From contig JAXMOZ010000003.1 in NCBI GenBank assembly GCA_034382075.1, positions 1-64,000 on the forward strand: DNA of 64,000 bases, given 5' to 3'. This document shows, one piece after another, positions 7,741 to 16,323 of the stretch; positions within the stretch are counted from its first letter, which is position 1; every line of letters begins with the position of its first letter. The notes below the pieces were generated by a model. That model made no database searches and was not told the DNA's origin. It saw only the letters and a list, made by a program, of their open reading frames with translations. This DNA comes from JAEULH01 sp034382075 (GTDB lineage: Bacteria > Pseudomonadota > Alphaproteobacteria > Rhodospirillales > Defluviicoccaceae). A program made the position numbers and the translations under genes.

Positions 7741-8508
7741 ATGACACGCGACAACCCAAAGCTCACGCTCGCCAACGGCGTCGGCATGCCGGCGCTCGGC
7801 CTCGGCGTTTATCGCAGCAGCCCCGAGGAGACGGTGCAGGCCGTCGCGACAGCGCTTACCGAGGGCTACCGCCTGATCGACACGGCCGCCGCGTATGGCA
7901 ACGAGCGCCAGGTCGGCGAGGCGCTGCGCCGGAGCGAGGTCGACCGCGACGACGTCTTCGTCACGACGAAGATGTGGATCAGCGAGTACGGCTACGTCAC
8001 GGGGCTGCGCGGCTTCGAGCGCAGCATGCGCAAGCTCGGGCTGGACACGCTCGACCTCTACCTCCTGCACCAGCCGATGCCCAACGAGTGGGGGCAGACG
8101 GTCGAGGCGTGGAAGGCCGCGGTCCGGGTGCTCGGGGAGAAGCGCGCCCGCGCCATCGGCGTGTCCAACTTCAACTCCGAGCAGCTGACCGACCTGATCG
8201 ACCGCAGCGGCGTCGTACCGCACGTCAACTAGGTCGAGCTGCACCCCTTCTTCGCGCAACGCGAGCTGCGCGCAACCCATGAGCGGCTTGGGATCGCAAC
8301 GCAGGCATGGTCGCCGATCGGCGGCGTCATGCGCTACTTCACCGACGATCCCGAGGCGGCCCGAAGCCCGCTGTCGCACCCTGTGGTGACCTGTCTGGCT
8401 GAGAAGCACGGCAGGACGCCGGCGCAGATCGTGCTGCGCTGGCACCTCCAGCGCGGCTTCTCGGCCATCCCGAAGTCGGTACGGCCAGAGCGCATCGCCG
8501 AAGGCTCG
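7741..8508 (+). pseudogene. Aldo/keto reductase pseudogene (nonsense codon, lost C-terminus)
   Basis: The frame opens at 7741 with a normal AKR N-terminus: MPALGLGVYRSSPEE, then LIDTAAAYGNERQVGEALRR carrying the catalytic Tyr, TTKMWISEYG (Lys) and LYLLHQPMPNEWG (His). At 8230 a TAG replaces the expected Gln codon of the HVNQVELHP motif. The same frame continues without a shift through ELHPFFAQRELRATHERLGI and GFSAIPKSVRPERIAE, then loses similarity near 8503, so about 40 C-terminal residues are missing. A truncated 163-aa product could still be translated, but it would lack half of the barrel. Confidence 0.85.
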
Positions 8509-8821
8509 ATGCTGAACTCGGGATCAAGATCGGGATTTGCGGCTTCCGCTTCCTCCTCCGCAACCGCCTGCGCCCGGCGAATGTCAGTCTTGATCGCCTC
8601 CCTCGTCAGCGCGTTGGCGACGAAAGCATCAAGCCACCGGGCCGCAAGGGCTGGGAAGGCGATTGATCGAGGCCGCACTGCCAGCCATGCCCGGCGAGGT
8701 CTCGCCGGCGCTTCTCTGGCCTCCCCGCTCACTCGCGGAGGCGGTTTGCCGCTTCAGGCCGATATGAGGCCGGCACGGGACGAGAACGGCGCCGGAGGGT
8801 CCAGCTAAACTATTGAAAAGG
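8509..8821. other. Unidentified coding relic next to tRNA-Lys
   Basis: About 310 bp between the broken reductase and the tRNA. On the minus strand a stretch around 8520-8690 reads as protein-like, helix-rich sequence (WLDAFVANALTREAIKTDIR, then RRAQAVAEEEAEAANPDLD). It has no convincing start and is cut at both ends. I do not recognise the family. It may be another remnant of the mobile segment that abuts the tRNA 3' end. Confidence 0.35.
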
Positions 8822-8897
8822 TGGTGGGCGCGTTGGGACTCGAACCCAAGACCCTCTGATTAAAAGTCAGATGCTCTGCCGACTGAGCTACGCGCCC
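8822..8897 (-). tRNA. tRNA-Lys (anticodon TTT)
   Basis: The reverse complement starts GGGCGCGTAGCTCAGTCGG and folds as a standard cloverleaf: acceptor GGGCGCG pairs with CGCGCCC, the anticodon loop CTTTTAA gives anticodon TTT, and the T-arm contains GGTTCGAGTCC. The 3' CCA is encoded (8822-8824). The 3' end faces the decayed segment at 6255-8821, the side where tRNA-targeting integrases insert DNA. Confidence 0.97.
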
Positions 8898-9133
8898 TAC
8901 CGCCACGGGAGCCTGGTCGTCCTGGCCTGTCCGGAAGGCGGTCGCACTATAGATGCCGGGCACCGGCGGTCAATCCCGCCGCCGCCCCGCGCCCGCCCCG
9001 CCGCCGCCCCGCGTCCGCCCCGCGGACACCTCGCAAGCGACATCCCCACCCCTCGCACTCGCGCCGTCTCGCCCCGCGTCCCCCCGGGCCCGCTCGTCGC
9101 ACCGGTGCGGATGAAGGGCCGGCCGAGCCGGGG
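8898..9133. other. GC-rich spacer between tRNA-Lys and tadC
   Basis: About 235 bp. Part of it (8980-9035) is a C/G-only-rich, CCGCC-type low-complexity stretch. The tRNA promoter should lie here, since the tRNA is transcribed leftward. No gene or clear terminator was seen. Confidence 0.5.
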
Positions 9134-10114
9134 CTAGCGGTTGATGAAGTTGTCGAGGATACCGATCGCCGCCGGGCCGATGATGACGATGAACAGCGAC
9201 GGCATGATGAACACGATCATCGGCACCGTCAGCAGCGCCGGCAGCCGGGCGGCCTTGGCCTCGGCCTTGAGCATCCGCTCCTCGCGGTACTCGGCGGCAA
9301 GCACCCGCAGGGCGTTGGCGAGCGGCGTTCCGTACTTTTCCGTCTGTAGCAGGGTGTTGACGATGCCGCGCACCGCCGGCAACGGGCAGCGCTTCAACAG
9401 GTTGTCCAGGGCCTGCCGCCGCTCGGGCAGGAACCCCAGCTCCACCGCGGTGAGCCCGATCTCGTCGGCGATCTCCGGGCTCGCCCGCTGGACCTCGTGC
9501 GACACCCGGTTCAGCGCCGCATCCAGGGACAACCCCGCCTCGGCGCAGATGACCAGAAGGTCGATGGCGTCGGGGAGGCCTTCCTGCATCAGCTTCTGCC
9601 GCTTGCCGATGGCGTTCCTGACGAAGATCTCGGGCGCGTAGGCGCCGAGCCCGAGGCCGGCGATGGGCGCCAGCATCGCCATGGTGCCGTCGAGCTCGAC
9701 GAGGTGCATCACGTTGAACAGGAAGAACGCGCCTGCGGCGAAGACGAACGGCAGCACCAGCTTCATGAACAGGAAGACGACCAGGGCGTCCTTGCTCCGC
9801 CAGCCCGCCTGGGACAGGCGCTCGATGGTCTTGGTCCCGGTCTTCGCCTTGAGCAGGTTGAGCCGCTGGGTGACCCGCCGCATCAGCCCCACCGCCGCGG
9901 CCTTGTGCTGCGCCTGACGGCGGGTCTGGAGCATACCGGCGCGCAGCTCGTCCTGGCGGCGGCGAAGCCGCTTGGCGCGGATGCTCATCAGATCGGGAAC
10001 CACGCACGCCGCCCACACCGCCCAGACGATGGCGAAGGCGGCGAGCCCGGCCATGACCGTGATCGCGGTCTCCGGCGAGAACGGCAGCGCTTCGGGCCAG
10101 CTCATCGCGCTCAT
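9134..10114 (-). CDS. tadC: Tad pilus inner-membrane platform protein TadC
   Basis: T2SSF-domain membrane protein. With TadB it forms the platform on which the TadA ATPase drives pilus assembly. The 326-aa sequence has an N-terminal membrane segment (about 13-35), a further hydrophobic pair near 115-150, the T2SSF core GLPDAIDLLVICAEAGLSLD and EIADEIGLTAVELGFLPERR, and a C-terminal helix PMIVFIMPSLFIVIIGPAA. The start ATG at 10114 overlaps the tadB stop as ATGA. It is the last gene of the pilus operon. An in-frame ATG three codons later is an alternative start. Confidence 0.93.
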   Translation of the reverse strand: MSAMSWPEALPFSPETAITVMAGLAAFAIVWAVWAACVVPDLMSIRAKRLRRRQDELRAGMLQTRRQAQHKAAAVGLMRRVTQRLNLLKAKTGTKTIERLSQAGWRSKDALVVFLFMKLVLPFVFAAGAFFLFNVMHLVELDGTMAMLAPIAGLGLGAYAPEIFVRNAIGKRQKLMQEGLPDAIDLLVICAEAGLSLDAALNRVSHEVQRASPEIADEIGLTAVELGFLPERRQALDNLLKRCPLPAVRGIVNTLLQTEKYGTPLANALRVLAAEYREERMLKAEAKAARLPALLTVPMIVFIMPSLFIVIIGPAAIGILDNFINR

Positions 10115-11097
10115 ATCTCGAACCGGATCAGCTTGGCCATGATGGCGATGCCGATGCCGATGCTCGCCAGCCCGGCGCCGGCGAGCATCATCCCGCGGGG
10201 GTCGGTGTAGAGCACGGCGATGTAGTCCGGGCTCATGACGCCGATGATCGCGCAGAGCGCGAACGGCAGGGAGCCCAGGATGATGGCGCTGCTCTTCGCC
10301 TCCGACGACATCGCCTTGATCTTCAGCCGCATCTGCCGGCGGCGGCGGATGATGTCGGACAGGTTGCCGAGGGTTTCGCCGAGGTTGCCGCCGGTTTCGC
10401 GCTGGATCGACAGGCTGATGACGAAGAAGTTGAACTCCGCGGTCTGCAGCCGCCGCGCCGTTTCCCACAGCACCTCCTCCAGCGGCTGGCCGAAGCGGAT
10501 GCAGTCGGTCATGTGGCTGAACTCGGGGCCGATGGGTGCGCCGAGCTCGCGGCCGACGGCGGCCATGGACTCGGTGACCGGCAGGCCGGATTTCAGCCCG
10601 CGCACGATCAGGTCGATGGCCTCCGGAAGTTGGGCCACGAACTTCGCCCGGCGGCGGCCGCCGAGGAAGCCGGTGGCGAAGTGGGGGAGGCCCGCGCCGG
10701 CGACGATCCCGCAGAGACCCGCGAGCGGCAGCATGCCGGTGACGAGCAGCAGGGCGCCTCCGGCCGTCACGGCGATGACCAGGCAGGCGGCGAAATAGCT
10801 GCCGGGGGCAATGGCGTAGCCGGTCCGCGCCAGCCGGTCGCGGATCGCGTCCTGGCGCGGCACCAACCGCCGCGCCAAGGCCTCGACGATGGGCAGCGCG
10901 TGCGCCTCGGTCCGCTTGACGCTGCCGGCGCCGGCGCGGCCGGCGGCCGGCTTGATCGGCACCCCGGCCATCGCCCGGTTCAGCGCCCGCGCCCGCTTGC
11001 GCAACAGGCCCTGGGCGCCGCCACCGGCGAAGGCGGCGGCCAAGGCCCCGGCGGCGGCCAGCGCGCCCACGAAGATCACCAGGACCGGCAGGGTCAT
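10111..11097 (-). CDS. tadB: Tad pilus inner-membrane platform protein TadB
   Basis: T2SSF-domain platform protein of 328 aa. The first membrane segment is at about 4-24. After a basic linker come two central hydrophobic segments (about 100-140), the cytoplasmic T2SSF core QLPEAIDLIVRGLKSGLPVT and QRETGGNLGETLGNLSDIIR, and two C-terminal segments. The start ATG at 11097 overlaps the tadA stop (ATGA), and the stop overlaps tadC in the same way, so tadA-B-C are translationally coupled. Confidence 0.94.
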   Translation of the reverse strand: MTLPVLVIFVGALAAAGALAAAFAGGGAQGLLRKRARALNRAMAGVPIKPAAGRAGAGSVKRTEAHALPIVEALARRLVPRQDAIRDRLARTGYAIAPGSYFAACLVIAVTAGGALLLVTGMLPLAGLCGIVAGAGLPHFATGFLGGRRRAKFVAQLPEAIDLIVRGLKSGLPVTESMAAVGRELGAPIGPEFSHMTDCIRFGQPLEEVLWETARRLQTAEFNFFVISLSIQRETGGNLGETLGNLSDIIRRRRQMRLKIKAMSSEAKSSAIILGSLPFALCAIIGVMSPDYIAVLYTDPRGMMLAGAGLASIGIGIAIMAKLIRFEI

Positions 11098-12845
11098 CGG
11101 CTGTACCCGTCGTCGGCGCTGACCGCGTCGAGCAGCGCCCGGCCGAGGCCGAAGTATTCGGCCTTGGGGGTGAAGTGCGGCCTGAGCCCCGAGCCCTTGA
11201 ACCGGCCCACCAGCCGGCCGGTCTGGTCCTCACCCTCGAACTCGAAGGTGAAGAGGTCCTGGGTGGTGATCACCTCGCCTTCCATGCCGACGATCTCGGT
11301 GATGTGGGTGACCCGGCGCACCCCGTCGCGCATGCGCGCGATCTGGACGACCATGTTGACGGCGCCGGCGATCTGCGAGCGCACCGCCTCGTGCGGCAGC
11401 TTCACCCCGGTCATCGCCACCATGTTCTCCAGCCGCGTCAACGCCTCCCTCGGCCGGTTGGCGTGCAGCGTGCACATCGAGCCGTCGTGGCCGGTGTTCA
11501 TCGCCTGCAGCATGTCCAGCGCCTCTCCGGCGCGGATTTCGCCGAGGATGATCCGGTCGGGGCGCATGCGCAGGGCGTTCTTCACCAGCTCCCGCTGGGT
11601 GATCTCGCCGTTGCCCTCGAGGTTGGGCGAGCGGGTCTCCAGCCGGACCACGTGGGGCTGCTGCAACTGCAGCTCGGCGGCGTCCTCGATGGTGACGATG
11701 CGCTCGCCGTTGTCGATCATCCGCGACATGGCGTTCAACAGCGTCGTCTTGCCCGAGCCGGTGCCGCCGGAGATGACGATGTTCAGCCGGCAGCGCGAGG
11801 CGATCTTCAGCACCGTCGCCATCGGCGCGGAGATGTTTCCCTGGCCCTCCATCTTGTCCAGGGTGATCTTCTGCTTGGCGAACTTGCGGATGGAGATGGT
11901 CGGGCCGTCGAGGGCGAGCGGCGGGATGATGATGTTGACCCGCGAGCCGTCCTGCAGGCGGGCGTCGACCAGCGGCGTCGACTCGTCCACCCTGCGGCCG
12001 ATCCGGCTGACGATGCGGGTCGCGATGTTCATCACGTGGGCGTCGTCGCGGAAGGTGACGTCAGTCAGCAGCAGCTTGCCGCCGCGCTCGACGTAGATCT
12101 GCTTCGGGCCGTTGACCATGATGTCGGTCACCTTGTCGTCGGCCAGCAGCACCTCGAGCGGCCCGAGCCCGAGCAGATCGTTGAGCAGCGTCGTCACCAG
12201 GTCGCGCTGCTCGCTGCTGTTGAGCTGGATCTTCTCGTCGCCGAGGATCTCGCCCACCACCTCGCCGATCTGGGTCGCGAGCTCGTTGGGGGGTAGCATC
12301 ACCGCCTTGGAGACGTCGATCCGGTCCATCAGGATCGGCTGCACCCGCGCCTTCGCCTGATCGATGATCTTGCCCTTGTTCGGGTCGGTTCCCTCCTCGC
12401 TGTCAGCGGGCACGCCCTGGACATGGCGCTTGGCTTCGCCCAGCAGCCGGTTGACGACGATGGTGACGACCTTCCGCCGCTCGGTCGTCTCCAGGCCCAT
12501 GGCGTCGGCCTCGCAGACCTCGTCGACGACGCCGGCCATCATGGTGGCGAGGTTGCCGCGGCTGATCCGCAGGACCTCGCCGAGCTCGATCCGCTTGCGC
12601 GCGGAGGGCAGGATCTTCTGCACCGCGGCGTCGAGATCGATCTTCTCGGTGATGGCGGGCTCGCCGGCCAAAGCCGCCGTCAGCGTCCGGCGCTCGTCCT
12701 CGAGCCGGGCGGCGGGCGTCTGAGCCGCGGCGGGCGCCTGTTGGGCCGCCTCGCGCTGCTCCGGCTCAGCCCGGCGCGCTTCGCGTTCGCCGGCCGGCCG
12801 GTCGGAGGGCAGCGGAACGACCCTGTTGGGCCTGCGACCGAACAT
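11094..12845 (-). CDS. tadA: Tad pilus assembly ATPase TadA/CpaF
   Basis: Secretion-superfamily (VirB11-type) ATPase that powers Flp pilus assembly at the inner membrane. It has Walker A GGTGSGKTTLL (360-370), an Asp box IVTIEDAAELQL, Walker B-type RMRPDRIILGEIRAGEALDM, and the His box GHDGSMCTLHANRPREALTR. The 583 aa exceed the common length of about 450. The N-terminal three-helix module seems duplicated, with one copy near residues 78-137 and a second near 170-230 running into the usual LGLGPLE. The start ATG at 12845 sits just after the cpaE stop. Confidence 0.95.
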   Translation of the reverse strand: MFGRRPNRVVPLPSDRPAGEREARRAEPEQREAAQQAPAAAQTPAARLEDERRTLTAALAGEPAITEKIDLDAAVQKILPSARKRIELGEVLRISRGNLATMMAGVVDEVCEADAMGLETTERRKVVTIVVNRLLGEAKRHVQGVPADSEEGTDPNKGKIIDQAKARVQPILMDRIDVSKAVMLPPNELATQIGEVVGEILGDEKIQLNSSEQRDLVTTLLNDLLGLGPLEVLLADDKVTDIMVNGPKQIYVERGGKLLLTDVTFRDDAHVMNIATRIVSRIGRRVDESTPLVDARLQDGSRVNIIIPPLALDGPTISIRKFAKQKITLDKMEGQGNISAPMATVLKIASRCRLNIVISGGTGSGKTTLLNAMSRMIDNGERIVTIEDAAELQLQQPHVVRLETRSPNLEGNGEITQRELVKNALRMRPDRIILGEIRAGEALDMLQAMNTGHDGSMCTLHANRPREALTRLENMVAMTGVKLPHEAVRSQIAGAVNMVVQIARMRDGVRRVTHITEIVGMEGEVITTQDLFTFEFEGEDQTGRLVGRFKGSGLRPHFTPKAEYFGLGRALLDAVSADDGYSR

Positions 12846-12850
12846 CGCCC

Positions 12851-14116
12851 CTACCCCTTCGGCTTCGGCTTCGGCTTCGGCTTGGGCTTCGGCGCGAACG
12901 ACAGCCACTTCTGCCAGAACTGTGCCTGCCCGTGGCGCTGCTGGGAGACGCCGCCGGCGCGTGCCGTCAGCGCCCTCAGCGCGGCGGTGCTCTTCGCGCC
13001 GTTGGCGACCTTGGCCAGCGGCTTGCCGGTGCCGGCGGTGGCCGCCAGGATCTTCGGCTCGAAGGGAACGACGATGCCGGCCTTGGTCTCGGACCCGGCC
13101 TCGAAGTCGGCGAGGCTGAGCTCCGCGCCCTTGTTCGCCCCGACCCGGTTGAGGACGACGCTGAGCTCCGCCTTGGAGGCGAGGCTGGTGAACAGCTTCG
13201 CCAGCCTCTGGGTGTCGCGCATGCCGGCCAGCGACGGCTCCGAGACGAGGACGATCGAGCACGGCGGGGTCATGATCGCGGTCTGGGTGCGGGCGCCGAA
13301 CCTGGGCAGATCGACGACCACGGCTTCGAAATCCCGGCGGAGATGCTCCAGCAGGAGCTCGATGGCCGAGGGATCGAAGGCGATGGCGTAGTCCAGCGCC
13401 TCCTCGGCGGACAGCACGAACAGGTTGTCAGTGGCGCGGATCATCGCCCGCTCGATGAACAGGCCGTCGATGCGCGAGGGGTTCTCCAGCGCCTCGCGAA
13501 AGCCGCGGCCCATCTCCAGGTCGAGGGTCAGCCCGCAACTGCCGAAGAACAGGTCCAGGTCGACCAGGGCGACCCGCTTCTTCTGCTCCTGAGCCAGCAT
13601 CCAGGCGATGTTGACGGCGATGGTGGTGGCGCCGACCCCGCCGCGGGCGCCGACCACGGCGACGATCCGCCCCACGGTCGGGGCCGCGGCCTCCGCGGCC
13701 GCGGCCTGCGGCCCGTCCTTGGCGCGCCCGAGGCTCGCGGAGAGTTGGGCCAGATCGAGCGGCTTGACCAGATAGTCGTGGACGCCGAAGCCGATCAGCG
13801 CCCGGTAGAGGGCGATGTCGTTGACGTCGCCGATGGCCAGCACGCGCGTGCCCTCGTCGCAAACGTCGGCCAGGGCGCCGATGTCCGCCATGGGGTCGGC
13901 GCTGCCCGACAGATCGACCACCAGCAGCTGCGGCGTCGACGCGGTGTTCAACCGGCGGATCGCCTCGGCGATGCTGCCCTCGGTGACCTGGGGGTTGGCG
14001 ATGCCGGCCTCGGCCGCGGCCTGCGCAACCGCCTCCCGGCTCTCCTCGTCGGCAACGTAGGCGGCGAAAGGCTTGGCCTTGGCCGGCTTACCCAGCACGC
14101 TGGCGAAGGCGGTCAT
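12851..14116 (-). CDS. cpaE: Pilus assembly protein CpaE (MinD-like ATPase with receiver-like domain)
   Basis: 421-aa protein that positions or regulates the Tad machine. Residues 17-130 resemble a CheY-like receiver fold (LLVVDLSG at 64-71, then VHDYLVKPLDL). From about 150 it is a MinD/ParA-type ATPase with the CpaE-style deviant P-loop VVGARGGVGATT and ALVDLDLFFGSCGLTLDLE. The C-terminus is unusual: after SFAPK it ends in five or six Lys-Pro repeats, encoded by a GGCTTC tandem at 12857-12890. The start ATG at 14116 overlaps cpaD by 4 bp. Confidence 0.92.
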   Translation of the reverse strand: MTAFASVLGKPAKAKPFAAYVADEESREAVAQAAAEAGIANPQVTEGSIAEAIRRLNTASTPQLLVVDLSGSADPMADIGALADVCDEGTRVLAIGDVNDIALYRALIGFGVHDYLVKPLDLAQLSASLGRAKDGPQAAAAEAAAPTVGRIVAVVGARGGVGATTIAVNIAWMLAQEQKKRVALVDLDLFFGSCGLTLDLEMGRGFREALENPSRIDGLFIERAMIRATDNLFVLSAEEALDYAIAFDPSAIELLLEHLRRDFEAVVVDLPRFGARTQTAIMTPPCSIVLVSEPSLAGMRDTQRLAKLFTSLASKAELSVVLNRVGANKGAELSLADFEAGSETKAGIVVPFEPKILAATAGTGKPLAKVANGAKSTAALRALTARAGGVSQQRHGQAQFWQKWLSFAPKPKPKPKPKPKG

Positions 14117-14883
14117 TGCGCCGGCCCGCCCGCGTCCGGAAACACCTCGGCGGCCGAGGCGTCGCGGATGATCGGCTTGGTCTTGCCTTCGCGGTAGGCC
14201 TTCACCGTCCGCGCCGCCCGTTCGCCGTCGGCGTAGCCGGGATCGCGGCCGCGGACCAGGTCGGCCGGATTGGCCAGCATCATGCCGAAGTTCACCGCGG
14301 TGGCGCAGCTCCAGTTGCTGGCCGGCTGGTTGTTGAAGTTGACGCCGGGGACGCCGCTCCAGTCGGGGCAGGGCGGCAGCACGGCGACGTAGCGGCGCAC
14401 CGAGACGGCGACGAGGTCGCCGCGCCTGCCGGGCTCCGGCGGGATCTGCACGACGCTTGCGGCGATCCGCTCGCGGGCAAGGAACGCCTTCACCGCCATC
14501 CCCCGCCGCACCGCCAGGGCCGCGGCCGGGCCGGGCCGGGTGGGCGCGGTCTCGGCTGGGGCGGTCACCACGAACACGTCGTCGCCGCCGTAGCGCGAAC
14601 CGGCGCGGGCGAGGAAGGCGCGAAGCCGATCGGCCTCGGCAGCGTCCAGATCCTCGCGGGCGCCGGCAAAGCGGACCTCGTGGCTGAAGGCGACGAGCTC
14701 GGGCCGCGGCTCGCGGGCGACCACGACATCGGAGAAGTCCTGCACCGGCAGACCGACGTCGTGGGCGGCGTCCGACATGGCGGCGCAGCCGGCGAGCGCG
14801 ACGGCGGCAAGGAGGATGGCGGCCGGGGCGGCGAGCAGGCCGCCGCCTTGCCCGGGGCGTGCAGGAAGAAGCGGAGCTGACAT
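14113..14883 (-). CDS. cpaD: Pilus lipoprotein CpaD
   Basis: Outer-membrane-associated lipoprotein of the Tad pore, thought to help localise or stabilise the CpaC secretin. The 256-aa protein has a hydrophobic leader (19-30) with lipobox LAGC (Cys33). The CpaD core includes FSHEVRFAGA and RRYVAVLPPCPDWSG. Near the C-terminus, NFNNQPASNWSCATAVNFG and MLANPADLVRGRD are hallmark CpaD segments. The start ATG at 14883 places the signal peptide correctly; the open frame upstream is not homologous. Confidence 0.92.
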   Translation of the reverse strand: MSAPLLPARPGQGGGLLAAPAAILLAAVALAGCAAMSDAAHDVGLPVQDFSDVVVAREPRPELVAFSHEVRFAGAREDLDAAEADRLRAFLARAGSRYGGDDVFVVTAPAETAPTRPGPAAALAVRRGMAVKAFLARERIAASVVQIPPEPGRRGDLVAVSVRRYVAVLPPCPDWSGVPGVNFNNQPASNWSCATAVNFGMMLANPADLVRGRDPGYADGERAARTVKAYREGKTKPIIRDASAAEVFPDAGGPAQ

Positions 14884-14894
14884 GGAGGTGCGTC

Positions 14895-16304
14895 CTACTC
14901 GAGGGCGAAACCGACGGGGCCGGTCACCCGGGTGCCCGCGGGCGTCACGGTCGACGCCGGCCCGGGTGTTGGGTTGCGCCGCCAGGGGCCGCCGGGGAAG
15001 ATCCGTTCGACGTCGTGCGGCGGGGCGAAGCCGTCGGTGGGCGCGGCCAGCCGGGTCGACGACGGCCGGACGATGTAGGGCGTCACGATGATGACGAGCT
15101 CGCTCTCCTTGCGCCGGAACTGGTCGGAGGCGAACAGCCGGCCGAGGATCGGGATGTTGCCAAGCAGCGGGAAGCGGCTGATGTCGTGGGTGGTGTCGTT
15201 CTGCAGCAGCCCGCCGATGGCGAAGCTCTGGCCGCTGCCGAGCTCCACCGTCGTCTCGGCGCGGCGAACCGTCAGCGCCGGGATGGTGATGGCGCTGGTC
15301 AAGCCGACCGGGACCGAGACCGCGCCCTCGTTGGAGAGCTGGCTCACCTCCGGGCGGACGTGCAGGTTGATCCGGTCCTGGCCTACGAAGGTGGGGGTGA
15401 AGGCCAGCGAGACGCCGAACTTCTTGAACTCGACGGTCACCTTGTCGTCGTCCGGCACCAGGATCGGGAACTCGCCGCCGGCGAGGAAGCTCGCGGTTTC
15501 GCCCGAGACGGCGGTGAGGTTGGGCTCGGCCAGGATGCTGATCAGCCCCTCGGTGTCGAGCGCGTCGATCACCGCGTTCACATCCCAGTTCCCGAACGAG
15601 CCGCCGACGCCGACCGCATTGCCGACGCCGGCGCTGAACGGGTTGATGGTCGAGAACAGGAAGCGCAGCCCGTCGGTGTAGGCGACCTGCCAGTTGATGC
15701 CGAGCCGCTTCTCCACGTCGCGGCTGACCTCGGCGATCCGCACCCTCAGGTTCACCTGGGTCGGCGAAGCGACCCCTAAGCGATTGATCAGGTCGGCCTT
15801 CTCGCCGACGAAGCGGGCGGCCATCCGCCGGACGTCCTCGGAAGCGGTGGCGCTGCCGACCACGCCGTCGATGACGATGGCGTCCTCGACGCTGGAGAGG
15901 CTGATGTCGGCGTCCGGATACAGGCTGCGGACGGCGGCGTTCAGCCGGGTCAGGTCGGGGGTCACGGTGATGTCGAAGCTCGCCAGCACCCGCTCGCCGG
16001 CGTCGACGGCGAACAGCGAGGTGGCGCCGGCTTTCTTGGCGAACAGGTAGACCAGGCTCGGCGACTTCACGTGGATGTCGCAGATCTCGGGGTCGGCGAC
16101 GAAGACGGTGTGCGCCGGCCGGTCGAGGCGGACCAGGCTGCCCTTGTTGAGCTCGATGCGGATGGCCCGGCCGCCGGTGGTGACCACCTCGGCGGCACCG
16201 GCGGCGGCGACGGCCACGGCCAGGGCGACGACGCAGGCCGTCAGCCCCAGCAGGGCCCGGCGGAGCCAGAAGAGCGCTTCGATCCACACGGCGGGAACGG
16301 GCAT
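14895..16304 (-). CDS. cpaC: Tad pilus secretin CpaC/RcpA
   Basis: Outer-membrane secretin through which the pilus exits. The sequence shows a signal peptide, a BON-type segment (SSVEDAIVIDGVVGSATASE), then the secretin core: ALDTEGLISILAEPNLTAVS, FLAGGEFPILVP and GGLLQNDTTHDISRFPLLGN. I place the start at the ATG at 16304, preceded by AGGAG at 7 nt. An in-frame ATG at 16319 has no ribosome-binding site. This gives 469 aa. It lies 19 bp downstream of cpaB. Confidence 0.94.
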   Translation of the reverse strand: MPVPAVWIEALFWLRRALLGLTACVVALAVAVAAAGAAEVVTTGGRAIRIELNKGSLVRLDRPAHTVFVADPEICDIHVKSPSLVYLFAKKAGATSLFAVDAGERVLASFDITVTPDLTRLNAAVRSLYPDADISLSSVEDAIVIDGVVGSATASEDVRRMAARFVGEKADLINRLGVASPTQVNLRVRIAEVSRDVEKRLGINWQVAYTDGLRFLFSTINPFSAGVGNAVGVGGSFGNWDVNAVIDALDTEGLISILAEPNLTAVSGETASFLAGGEFPILVPDDDKVTVEFKKFGVSLAFTPTFVGQDRINLHVRPEVSQLSNEGAVSVPVGLTSAITIPALTVRRAETTVELGSGQSFAIGGLLQNDTTHDISRFPLLGNIPILGRLFASDQFRRKESELVIIVTPYIVRPSSTRLAAPTDGFAPPHDVERIFPGGPWRRNPTPGPASTVTPAGTRVTGPVGFALE

Positions 16305-16323
16305 CACGGGGCTCCTCATCAGC

